A stretch of 64,000 nt of DNA from NCBI GenBank assembly GCA_910583835.1, contig CAJTYM010000001.1:166987-230986 (forward strand). The letters are read 5' to 3'. Source of the DNA: an uncultured Lachnospiraceae bacterium (GTDB lineage: Bacteria; Bacillota; Clostridia; Lachnospirales; Lachnospiraceae). Every line of letters starts with the position of its first letter. Position 1 is the first letter of the stretch. A program made the position numbers and the translations under genes. Shown here one piece after another: positions 17,410-24,838 of the stretch. The notes under the pieces are model-generated. The model made no database searches. It was not told the DNA's origin and saw nothing but the letters and a program-made list of their open reading frames with translations.

Positions 17410-18314
17410 TGGCAGCAGCGCGAGGTCTGGGAAAGGGTTTAGATACCATGATTCCCAATAAAATTGGCGGAGACGTAGCAAAAGCTGATAATTCAAGAAA
17501 GCCGGAAATTGACAAAGATGTAGTATATGTCAAGATTGGCAAAGTTGAACCAAACAGAGAACAGCCGAGAAAGAATTTTGATGAAGATGCCTTGTTAGAA
17601 TTATCTGAATCCTTAAAACAATATGGTGTGTTGCAGCCATTACTGGTGCAGGATAAAAAGGATTATTATGAAATCATTGCCGGAGAACGAAGATGGAGGG
17701 CAGCTAAGCTTGCCGGTTTGAAGGAAATACCAGTTATTATCAAGAAGCTGACGGATCAGGAAATTGTTGAAATCTCCTTGATTGAAAATATTCAGAGGGA
17801 GAATCTGAATCCGATAGAAGAAGCTTTGGCATATAAGCGTCTTTTGAAGGAATTTAATTTGAAACAGGATGAAGTTGCGGAGCGTGTATCAAAATCCAGA
17901 ACTGCAGTGACTAATTCCATGCGGTTGCTGAAATTAGATGAACGAGTGCAGCAGATGGTAATAGATGAACTCATTACTACAGGACATGCCCGTACCTTGC
18001 TTGCTATTCCAGATAATGAGAAACAGTATGCATTGGCGCAGCAGATTTTTGATGAAAAGCTTAGTGTAAGAGAGACGGAAAAACTTATCAAAAAAATGCA
18101 GAATCCAAAAGCTGAAGTTTCAAAAAATCAGGAAGATACCAGCATGGCGGTATTTTACGAAGATATGGAGCAGAAACTTAAAAATATAATGGGAACAAAG
18201 GTATCAATCAGTCATAAGGATAATAAAAAGGGTAAGATAGAAATCGAATATTATTCAAATGATGAGTTGGAGCGGATTGTTGAATTGTTTCAGACCATCC
18301 ATCAAACAGAATAA
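17409..18314 (+). CDS. parB: Chromosome partitioning protein ParB/Spo0J
   Basis: A 301-residue CTP-dependent clamp that loads at parS. The N-terminus ARGLGKGLDTMIPN contacts ParA. The CTPase region contains NREQPRKNF, IIAGERRWRAAKLAG and IENIQRENLNPIEEA. A helix-turn-helix region (QDEVAERVSKSRTAVTNSMRLLKL) reads parS, and the C-terminal part dimerises. It is coupled to parA by a one-base overlap. Its two parS sites lie 2 kb upstream. Confidence 0.96.
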   Translation: MAAARGLGKGLDTMIPNKIGGDVAKADNSRKPEIDKDVVYVKIGKVEPNREQPRKNFDEDALLELSESLKQYGVLQPLLVQDKKDYYEIIAGERRWRAAKLAGLKEIPVIIKKLTDQEIVEISLIENIQRENLNPIEEALAYKRLLKEFNLKQDEVAERVSKSRTAVTNSMRLLKLDERVQQMVIDELITTGHARTLLAIPDNEKQYALAQQIFDEKLSVRETEKLIKKMQNPKAEVSKNQEDTSMAVFYEDMEQKLKNIMGTKVSISHKDNKKGKIEIEYYSNDELERIVELFQTIHQTE

Positions 18315-18371
18315 TATATCGAATATATGTTCTAATATTTATTGAAGACAAAATACAGAATGGAGGAAAAT

Positions 18372-18902
18372 ATGAACTCAGATTATTTGGGAATTTATAT
18401 TTCAGTAGATGATTTGTTAATAACAATAGGAATTATGGCAATAATTATGGTGATATTATTTGTATTGCTGCTGGTGAATATGGGCAAGACAAGCAAACTT
18501 CGCAAAAGATACGAAGCATTTATGCAAGGGAAAGATGCAGAATCTTTGGAAGATACTTTGGTTACAAGAATTCAGCAGATAGACCAGCTTGTTACATCTG
18601 AGAAAAGAAATAGGGAAGATATTGAGAAAATTTCTGATATCTTATTACATACATTTCAGAAAGTTGGTATGGTTAAATACGATGCTTTCCATGAGATGGG
18701 AGGAAAGCTGAGTTTCTCTTTAGCATTGCTGGATCAGAAGAATGATGGGTTAATCATCAATGCCATGCATAGCCGGGAAGGTTGCTATACTTATATCAAA
18801 GAGATTTTAAATGGAAATTCTATTATTGTATTAGCAGATGAAGAAAGAGAAGCCTTGAACATTGCTTTGGGCAAGAAAGAAAAAATGATTGAAAAAGAAT
18901 AA
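18372..18902 (+). CDS. DUF4446 family membrane protein
   Basis: A 176-residue protein with one N-terminal membrane helix (about 17-37), a short coiled segment, and a C-terminal domain with KVGMVKYDAFHEMGGKLSFSLALLD and SREGCYTYIKEI, the DUF4446 signature. The family sits next to parB in many Clostridia and its function is unknown. The frame extends to 18342, but the ATG at 18372 has an ideal GGAGG upstream. Confidence 0.85.
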   Translation: MNSDYLGIYISVDDLLITIGIMAIIMVILFVLLLVNMGKTSKLRKRYEAFMQGKDAESLEDTLVTRIQQIDQLVTSEKRNREDIEKISDILLHTFQKVGMVKYDAFHEMGGKLSFSLALLDQKNDGLIINAMHSREGCYTYIKEILNGNSIIVLADEEREALNIALGKKEKMIEKE

Positions 18903-18986
18903 CTTTTTCTCATAAATAAATTGCAAATTACTGAATTATATTATATAATAAGTAAAGGCACTTCTTCTGGGAAGGTGGGAAGTAGA

Positions 18987-19868
18987 ATGCATAGTTATCT
19001 GAGAAGCATCGGATTCAGGAATGTGAAACATAAACAGGAAATAAAATCATTGATTGATGATATTATCAATAATCCTGATATCAAGAAAATTACCGAGGAC
19101 GAAGATGGAAATGTATTCGCAGAACTGAGCAGAGAATTTGGGCAATTTATCGGGATTGCTGTTCGGGGAGAATATGTAGACGATACGAATTTTCAGATGG
19201 ATTACTATTACCCATACTTCGTTGGCAGTGGAGTCAGTACGGAAGAGAAAGTAGAAGTTGAGAAACGCTCTGACAGGGAGGCTTATGCCGGAATCTGTGA
19301 TGAGATGAGAATTGGAGTTACGTTGATATTTTATCTGCAGAATGTCATAGAATACCTCCAGGAGTCACAGACCAAGAGTGGAAGGAGGATTCCTATTAAC
19401 ACCACAATTTCTGCTTTATCAACGAGTGGGAAAGTGATTCTTCCAATATACAAGAATGAATCACAGATTAAGTATAGTGAGAAGTATAACAATAATCGTA
19501 CTCATTTAATGGCAGCTGCCAGAGATGGGGACGAAGAAGCAATGGAAAGTCTCACTTTAGAAGACATTGATACTTATTCGATGATTTCCAGAAGAGTCAT
19601 GACAGAAGATATTTTTTCTATTGTAGATACCTATTTTATGCCTTATGGAATTGAAAGTGATCAATACAGCATTATGGGAGAAATCTTGGATTTCTATACA
19701 GTGGAGAATAAACAGACTGCAGAGAAATGTTATGTTCTGACATTGAACAGCAACCATCTGATTTTTGATGTCTGTATCAATCAGGAAGATTTATTGGGAG
19801 AACCAGCACCGGGACGCCGCTTTAAAGGTGTAATCTGGATGCAGGGGCAGATTAATTACAATATTTAA
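18987..19868 (+). CDS. DUF3881 family protein
   Basis: A 293-residue cytosolic protein. The start MHSYLRSIGFRNV and the FAELSREFGQFIGIAVRGEY and YYYPYFVGSG segments match DUF3881, a family largely confined to Lachnospiraceae and of unknown function. The open frame runs back to TTG 18921. The ATG at 18987 is preferred because GGGAAG lies upstream and relatives start MH-YLR. It ends 35 nt before tRNA-Arg. Confidence 0.82.
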   Translation: MHSYLRSIGFRNVKHKQEIKSLIDDIINNPDIKKITEDEDGNVFAELSREFGQFIGIAVRGEYVDDTNFQMDYYYPYFVGSGVSTEEKVEVEKRSDREAYAGICDEMRIGVTLIFYLQNVIEYLQESQTKSGRRIPINTTISALSTSGKVILPIYKNESQIKYSEKYNNNRTHLMAAARDGDEEAMESLTLEDIDTYSMISRRVMTEDIFSIVDTYFMPYGIESDQYSIMGEILDFYTVENKQTAEKCYVLTLNSNHLIFDVCINQEDLLGEPAPGRRFKGVIWMQGQINYNI

Positions 19869-19903
19869 TGACAGCAAGTAAAATAAATATAGATTTTCAA
19901 AAT

Positions 19904-19977
19904 GTCGCTATAGCTCAGCTGGATAGAGCGACCGCCTCCTAAGCGGTAGGCCGGAGGTTCAAATCCTCTTAGCGACG
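19904..19977 (+). tRNA. tRNA-Arg (anticodon CCT)
   Basis: Acceptor stem gtcgcta/tagcgac, D arm tagctcagctggatagagc, anticodon arm accgc-ctcctaa-gcggt giving anticodon CCT, and T arm with ggttcaaat. 74 nt with discriminator G. The CCA end is not encoded. It reads AGG codons. Confidence 0.95.
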
Positions 19978-19983
19978 CTGTGG

Positions 19984-20025
19984 AAAATGCCGAAGATACT
20001 GGAAATCCAGGGTTTTCGGCATTTT
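19984..20025 (+). terminator. Terminator after tRNA-Arg
   Basis: An 11-bp stem aaaatgccgaa/ttcggcatttt encloses a second small hairpin ctgga-aa-tccag. It lies 6 nt past the tRNA and can act in both directions. Confidence 0.75.
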
Positions 20026-20131
20026 ACTATATTTATTTGCTAATCAAAATGGCAGTTCAGCTAATTATCCGAATAATTTTATTGTAAATATTGCTAATTG
20101 AAAAGGCGGGAGTTTCCTGTCCTAATTCGTG

Positions 20132-20156
20132 ACTTCGTCCCAATTTGTGACGAAGT
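20132..20156. repeat. ORF6N-associated palindrome, copy 1 (diverged)
   Basis: acttcgtc...gacgaagt with centre ccaatttgt. It is a diverged form of the TCGCAAATTGCGA palindromes at 20902, 21235 and 21964. It lies just before the dead ORF6N fragment. Confidence 0.55.
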
Positions 20157-20160
20157 TGAA

Positions 20161-20324
20161 ACTTATTGTGTAGGAACATTTCGAAAGATGCAGAAAAATG
20201 TTTTGGTATCAAACTTATTCAAGATGAAGTAATCATTAGAGATATATTACAGAGGTTGGAGTTAGAAGTAAAGGAAAGAGCATTTTCCTATGAAAAAAAT
20301 CGGCAAGATAGCCGAAGCCTATAG
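20161..20324 (+). pseudogene. C-terminal remnant of an ORF6N-domain protein gene
   Basis: From 20178 this fragment reads SKDAEKCFGIKLIQDEVIIRDILQRLELE, closely matching the C-terminus of the intact gene at 20987-21952 (KDAGKKCFGINLIQDIGIIRDILQRLKLE). Just upstream, gtagga matches the intact gene in another frame, indicating a frameshift. The N-terminal 85 percent is missing. It probably records duplication and loss, or replacement, of the ORF6N gene in this patch. Confidence 0.75.
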
Positions 20325-20398
20325 ACTAAATGACATTTGGTTTTTCTTTAATAAAGTGATAGTAAGATGTATAATTATTAAAAAAAGAAGACGATAGT

Positions 20399-20755
20399 TT
20401 GGGATATGTGAAGTTTAAAATTAAATTTATTAATCAATTTGCCAAATACGAAAACATAAAAAGAAGAATTTCTTTGTTTAAAAGTGCGCTTGAGATTGAA
20501 AATCTTTATAAACTTCGTTGTGGCTTTTCTGCACATCCGGCTCATTCAAAATGGTGGGATTTTAGCGAAATTTATGAAGGTGATATTGAAGAAATAATGT
20601 ATTCCGTTAAATCAACAGTAATTAAATTTTTGATGTTTGAAAGGGATAATAGAAAAATAGAAAAAGTTCCATTTTGTTGGTCTGACTGGTTCATGGATAA
20701 CTGCGATATAATTTATGATGCTGTACGGTTTCATAAATTACCCATATTAAATTAA
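20399..20755 (+). CDS. Hypothetical protein, possibly HEPN-like or a fragment
   Basis: 118 residues starting at a TTG with no good ribosome-binding site. KLRCGFSAHPAHSKWWDF contains R-x5-H, the spacing of the HEPN RNase motif (R-x4-6-H), within a predicted helical protein. HEPN proteins include many toxins. The missing ATG and the neighbouring pseudogene suggest the gene may be 5'-truncated. I do not recognise a named family. Confidence 0.4.
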   Translation: MGYVKFKIKFINQFAKYENIKRRISLFKSALEIENLYKLRCGFSAHPAHSKWWDFSEIYEGDIEEIMYSVKSTVIKFLMFERDNRKIEKVPFCWSDWFMDNCDIIYDAVRFHKLPILN

Positions 20756-20901
20756 TTTGTCCTCTTTTTCTGCGGAGATGGCGAGATTATTGCTATCCCC
20801 GTAGAAAAATGTTTGATATACTGTGAAAGCAAACAATAAGCATACATAAAACTTGGTATTCCAATTTTGAATTTCAAGTTTGAGGATATACAAAGAAACA
20901 G

Positions 20902-20932
20902 AACTTGAAATCGCAAATTGTGATTTCAAGTT
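20902..20932. repeat. ORF6N-associated palindrome, copy 2
   Basis: Arms of 15 bp (aacttgaaatcgcaa / ttgtgatttcaagtt) with one mismatch and a single-base centre, 55 bp upstream of the ORF6N start codon. This is a plausible operator. Confidence 0.65.
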
Positions 20933-20986
20933 ACTCATAGTTTTGAGGTTCCAATCTGGCATTTCAAAATAGAAAGGGCGATAAAG

Positions 20987-21952
20987 ATGGCTGATACAGA
21001 ACAAACAGCTCTGACAAAGGCAAATAATGATACCCAAGAAATAAGTATTGAATCAGCAGAGTCCGATATAAAAAGCATGATATATGTTATCCGTAACCAG
21101 CAGGTTATGATAGACAGTGATTTAGCGATGCTGTATCAAGTAGAAACAAAGCGATTAAATGAAGCGGCAAAACGTAATATCTCAAGATTTCCAGAAAGAT
21201 TCCGATTCCAACTGACGAAAGAGGAATATGAAATCTTGAAGTCGCAAATTGCGACTTCAAGTTCGGAGGATGATAATGGATATGGCGGGCGTAGGAAACT
21301 GCCATTTGTTTTTACAGAACAAGGAATTGCAATGCTTTCTGCTGTTTTGCGTAGTGATGTTGCTATCCGAGTAAGCATTAGGATTATGGACACTTTTGTG
21401 GAGATGCGGAAGTATATGGCAAATACCTCTTTGCTGTATGAGCGGTTAAATGCAATGGAGGTTCGCCAGATAAATTACCAAGCGGAAACAGACGAGCGTT
21501 TTGAGAGAGTTTTTGCGTACATATCCGAGCATGAGGAATCCAGTCAAAAAGTATTTTTTGACGGACAGATTTATGATGCGTTCAGTCTGATAGTAAGCCT
21601 AATTCAAAAAGCAGAGAAAGAAATCACTCTGATAGACGGATATGTGGATGTTGGGACATTGAATCTGCTTTCAAAGAAAAAGTCTGATGTTGCAGTAACT
21701 ATTTATACACAGAAACAGACGAAGCTAACGAAAGCTGATGTTAAGAACTTCAATGCACAGTACCCGACATTGAAAATAAAATATACCAAGGTATTCCATG
21801 ACAGGTTTTTGATTCTTGACCGAACGACAGTCTATCATGTAGGAGCTTCTTTGAAAGATGCAGGAAAAAAGTGTTTTGGCATCAATCTAATTCAAGATAT
21901 AGGCATCATCAGAGACATTCTGCAAAGGTTGAAACTGGAAACAGAGGAATGA
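20987..21952 (+). CDS. ORF6N-domain DNA-binding protein with C-terminal PLD-like domain
   Basis: A 321-residue protein. The ORF6N domain covers about 28-140, with IRNQQVMIDSDLAMLYQVETKRL, RFPERFRFQLT and FVFTEQGIAMLSAVLRS. Such domains occur in phage antirepressors and chromosomal regulators. Residues 190-320 look like a phospholipase-D-like fold, with VFFDGQIYDAFSLIVSL, ITLIDGYVD and FHDRFLILD, where the HxK of active PLDs is replaced by H-D-R. Three related palindromes lie before, inside and after the gene. A dead relative lies upstream. Role unknown. Confidence 0.8.
   Translation: MADTEQTALTKANNDTQEISIESAESDIKSMIYVIRNQQVMIDSDLAMLYQVETKRLNEAAKRNISRFPERFRFQLTKEEYEILKSQIATSSSEDDNGYGGRRKLPFVFTEQGIAMLSAVLRSDVAIRVSIRIMDTFVEMRKYMANTSLLYERLNAMEVRQINYQAETDERFERVFAYISEHEESSQKVFFDGQIYDAFSLIVSLIQKAEKEITLIDGYVDVGTLNLLSKKKSDVAVTIYTQKQTKLTKADVKNFNAQYPTLKIKYTKVFHDRFLILDRTTVYHVGASLKDAGKKCFGINLIQDIGIIRDILQRLKLETEE
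21235..21261. repeat. ORF6N-associated palindrome, copy 3 (inside the gene)
   Basis: A perfect 13-bp-arm palindrome cttgaagtcgcaa-a-ttgcgacttcaag, within the codons for LKSQIATSS of the ORF6N gene. Confidence 0.75.
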
Positions 21953-21963
21953 GAATCTCTTTG

Positions 21964-21982
21964 AGGTCGCAATTTGCGACCT
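21964..21982. repeat. ORF6N-associated palindrome, copy 4
   Basis: A perfect aggtcgcaa-t-ttgcgacct palindrome 11 nt after the ORF6N stop codon. It may also end transcription, although no T-run follows. Confidence 0.65.
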
Positions 21983-22034
21983 TAGAAAAATGAAAAAAGT
22001 TTTATTCTTATTAATTTAAGGAGAGAGAATAATC

Positions 22035-22652
22035 ATGAATGAAATATTTTTATCAGCCCAAACACCTACATGTCATGTACAATATTCTATGCATATAGTT
22101 GATACTACGGTTTTGTCATTGAATAAATACCAGGATAGTTCAAAATTAAATGATTGTTGTAAGTCTGGGTGTCAAAATTATGGAAGAAAGTGGTCTTGTC
22201 CGCCTTTTGCTCCACAATATGAAGACTTTGTCCGAAATTATAAAAATATTAAAGTTATATTATTGAAAGCAGAACTCTCGCAATTTTCATATATCAAGAA
22301 TGATTATTTGAAAATAAAGGCTGCAAATACGATATTAAAGAGTCGTATAGATAAAACATTGCGATACTTTAAAAATTTAGATACAAATTATATCTCAACA
22401 GGAAGCTGCCGGCTCTGTAAAAAATGCAAGAGAAAAGAGAACCTACCTTGCGCACATCCTGAGTTTATGTCATATAGTTTTGAGTCGTTGGGAATAAATG
22501 TATGCAAGCTGACAGAAGAGTTATTTGACACGGAATTATTATGGTACTCTAAAAATAATCTACCCCTATATACTTGTGTGGTAGCCGGGCTCCTATCCAA
22601 TAATGAATTTTCTTCAGAAAAAATTGTCGATGTAATTAAAGAATATCATTAG
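22035..22652 (+). CDS. DUF2284 cysteine-rich metal-binding protein
   Basis: A 205-residue protein with DCCKSGCQNYGRKWSCPPFAP near residue 42 and a second cluster CRLCKKCKRKENLPCAHPEFM near 118, the DUF2284 pattern. The cysteines probably hold an iron-sulfur cluster or other metal. The biological role is not known. GGAGAGAG precedes the ATG. It follows the ORF6N gene by about 80 nt and may have arrived with it. Confidence 0.85.
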   Translation: MNEIFLSAQTPTCHVQYSMHIVDTTVLSLNKYQDSSKLNDCCKSGCQNYGRKWSCPPFAPQYEDFVRNYKNIKVILLKAELSQFSYIKNDYLKIKAANTILKSRIDKTLRYFKNLDTNYISTGSCRLCKKCKRKENLPCAHPEFMSYSFESLGINVCKLTEELFDTELLWYSKNNLPLYTCVVAGLLSNNEFSSEKIVDVIKEYH

Positions 22653-22786
22653 GTTCTTTTAGCATACAGAATTTGCTTGCCGGTAAATATTATCATTAAA
22701 ATGTTACAGCTTTTGCCAGTTCAAAATAAATATTGTAAATCGCAAATGCCTATGATAAAATGAAGATAAGCATTGATAAGCGTTGT

Positions 22787-22987
22787 TTTATCTTATAGGA
22801 AAGACCTTGTCACGCTAAAGCGTGAAAGTGTCTTCCTATAAGATAAAAATAATTATGCGCACTCGCACAAGAGGAAAATATTGCTTCGCAATTGTGCTCG
22901 GCGCAGCAAAGTGTGCAAGCCATCTCCGTTTAGCGCGCCCCCATGAATGGGGGTAAGGGGGTTGAAGTGGGCTTGCCCACTTTGTTC
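22787..22987. repeat. Structured dispersed repeat, copy A
   Basis: A string of hairpins: atcttataggaa (22790-22801) with ttcctataagat (22833-22844) enclosing cacgc/gcgtg; then gcacaa/ttgtgc enclosing ttgc-ttc-gcaa; then ccccc-atgaat-ggggg; then aagtggg-cttg-cccactt. The same series occurs at 35485-35667. Stem sequences differ between copies in a compensated way. It occupies most of the 385-bp gap before the next gene. Confidence 0.85.
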
Positions 22988-23037
22988 AAATGTAACAGGC
23001 GCAAAAGCCTGCAAATTCATAGGCTGGAGGAAAATGT

Positions 23038-24288
23038 ATGGGAAATGATAAGACACAAAAGAGGAAGGTACAAATAATATCCGTTTTAACGCTATTTGTA
23101 TTTTTGGTTGACATATATTTAATAATTTATGTTCCCACAGATTATATTCTTGCAACAGCGGCTTTTGTGACACTTGTGTTTACTGTTTTTACTTTTAACA
23201 GTTGGTTTAAGCTGAAAGAAATTGAAGAGCATCATCGGCAAGAGCAATACACCGATATCATGAAAGCAGAAAAAGGTACATATGTAGTTACCCTGGAAAT
23301 GATGAAAGAGATGAATGAGAAAATCAATTTCATCGGACAGAAAATTATGCCTTTGGGCAAAGTCGGGGATGAAAATCAGCGAAAGATAGCTTCCATGTTG
23401 GACAGCATTGTCCAGGATCAAAAGAAGATTGCCAAAATAACTATCAGCCGCAGCAAAGAAAATGCAGATGCATTGATGAATTCTAATGATCAGCTTTTGA
23501 CTCAAATGGCAGCCTTTCGAGACAGCATAGACGCTATTCGCAACCAGGTCAGCAAACAATTGGAGATGAATGGTCAGGGAAATGGCGACATAGGGGAAAT
23601 TAAAAATGAGTTGTTTGACAAAATACAGGAACTGACAGAGTCCATTAAGAAAGAAGTAGATGAAATTTCTGAGAATATTGAGATTTCTAATCAGTCAGTG
23701 GAAAATTTAGTATCTGTAAATAAAATGGTGATGCAGAAAGAAGCAGCAGCTGCATCAATGTATCAAGAAAAGGCAGTGATAGCAGAAGAGCCGGCAATGG
23801 AAGCAGAAGAGCCAGCAATGACAGAAGAATCAGTGCTTCCACAAGAACCAGTAATTCCAGAAACAATTGAAATAGATAACGATGCTATATCCGAGCTTAT
23901 TATGGAGAAGAAATCTTTAGACGAGGTTCCTATGGAAGAATCTCCGGTTACAGAATCTGTGGCTGAACCAGTGATCTCAGACCCTAATAAGCCGATGAGT
24001 CCGGAAGATATAGCAGCATTGCTGGCAAGTACGACAGAGCAGAATTCTTTCGAGAGTGTTCCTGAGCCGATAGAGAAGAAGAAGCCGTCAATGCCGGATA
24101 TGTCAGACCCTAATAAGCCGATGAGTCCGGAAGATATAGCAGCATTGATTGCGAATACGGAGACGGAGGACCTTCCTGAGGAAACAGTGAAGTTTGAGGA
24201 AGAAGAGAAGCCGTCAATGCCGGATATGTCAGACCCCAATAAGCCGATGAGCCCGGAAGATATAGCAGCATTGATTGCAAATATGTAA
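23038..24288 (+). CDS. Membrane-anchored coiled-coil protein with three SPEDIAALI repeats
   Basis: 416 residues. Two membrane helices (about 13-32 and 35-54) are followed by a long coiled coil (about 60-240) and an acidic Glu/Pro-rich linker. Three copies of SDPNKPMSPEDIAALIAN start at residues 314, 356 and 398, exactly 42 residues apart; the last ends the protein. The motif resembles the short SQEEIDALL peptide at the N-terminus of FliM/FliY, so it may be a docking peptide. Function unknown. GGAGG lies upstream of the ATG. Copy A of the structured repeat lies just upstream. Confidence 0.7.
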   Translation: MGNDKTQKRKVQIISVLTLFVFLVDIYLIIYVPTDYILATAAFVTLVFTVFTFNSWFKLKEIEEHHRQEQYTDIMKAEKGTYVVTLEMMKEMNEKINFIGQKIMPLGKVGDENQRKIASMLDSIVQDQKKIAKITISRSKENADALMNSNDQLLTQMAAFRDSIDAIRNQVSKQLEMNGQGNGDIGEIKNELFDKIQELTESIKKEVDEISENIEISNQSVENLVSVNKMVMQKEAAAASMYQEKAVIAEEPAMEAEEPAMTEESVLPQEPVIPETIEIDNDAISELIMEKKSLDEVPMEESPVTESVAEPVISDPNKPMSPEDIAALLASTTEQNSFESVPEPIEKKKPSMPDMSDPNKPMSPEDIAALIANTETEDLPEETVKFEEEEKPSMPDMSDPNKPMSPEDIAALIANM

Positions 24289-24296
24289 ATTTTGGC

Positions 24297-24331
24297 AGCA
24301 GTTTTTCAAAAAATGGAAAACTGCTGTTTTT
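24297..24331 (+). terminator. Intrinsic terminator
   Basis: A 9-bp stem agcagtttt/aaaactgct followed by gtttttg, just after the SPEDIAALI-repeat gene. Confidence 0.8.
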
Positions 24332-24391
24332 GTCATCAAATATATTTTTATCCATATAATAATAAAAATCTAAATTCCTTATTGGAGCAAA

Positions 24392-24523
24392 ATGAAACAT
24401 AAAAAAACACTGAAACAGAAACTTGCAGAGATAGGGTATAAAAAGCCTAATTTAGAAAAAAAGATGGGAGCAATAGAAAAATCATTTAATGAAGTAAAAA
24501 AGATGTTAAGTGATAAAAATTAA
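24392..24523 (+). CDS. Small lysine-rich peptide
   Basis: 43 codons starting MKHKKTLKQKLAEIGYKK and ending KKMLSDKN, strongly basic and probably helical. GGAG lies five bases before the ATG. No relative is recognised. A chance ORF is possible in this A-rich DNA, but the ribosome-binding site is good. Confidence 0.4.
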   Translation: MKHKKTLKQKLAEIGYKKPNLEKKMGAIEKSFNEVKKMLSDKN

Positions 24524-24587
24524 AAAGATTAAAGTACGAAAAAAAAGAACCCATCATGAGAGCGCATCATCACAACAAGTTCTTACA

Positions 24588-24660
24588 TGCGCCTCCAGGG
24601 GTTCGAACCCTGGACACCCTGATTAAGAGTCAGGTGCTCTGCCAGCTGAGCTAGAGGCGC
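24588..24660 (-). tRNA. tRNA-Lys (anticodon CTT)
   Basis: Read on the minus strand: acceptor stem GCGCCTC/GAGGCGC, D arm GCTCAGCTGGCAGAGC, anticodon arm CCTGA-CTCTTAA-TCAGG giving CTT, and T arm CAGGG-TTCGAAC-CCCTG. Discriminator A; CCA not encoded. Confidence 0.95.
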
Positions 24661-24686
24661 TTACTTCTTTTCTTAAGACAAGGATT

Positions 24687-24715
24687 ATTATATAATAAAA
24701 TATTAAGGAATGCAA
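24687..24715 (-). promoter_or_regulatory. Promoter of tRNA-Lys
   Basis: Minus-strand TTGCAT, 17-nt spacer, TATAAT, ending about 27 nt before the tRNA. Confidence 0.7.
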
Positions 24716-24765
24716 GAACTTTTTTTATTTTTTTCATTATTTTTTTGCAAAAAGTTTTCCTGTTA

Positions 24766-24794
24766 TTGACAAAAAAAAGAGAAAAGAGTAGAAT
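24766..24794 (+). promoter_or_regulatory. Promoter of the 24.8-kb membrane protein
   Basis: A perfect TTGACA, a 17-nt spacer and TAGAAT, about 45 nt before the ATG. Confidence 0.75.
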
Positions 24795-24838
24795 TGTACT
24801 AAGCTGATAATACAGATAGAAGACAAAAGGAGAACAAT

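Noticed and set aside
19904..22652. Integrated element using tRNA-Arg as attachment site
   Set aside because: No integrase and no repeated tRNA 3' end was found to the right, so only a small accessory patch can be claimed.
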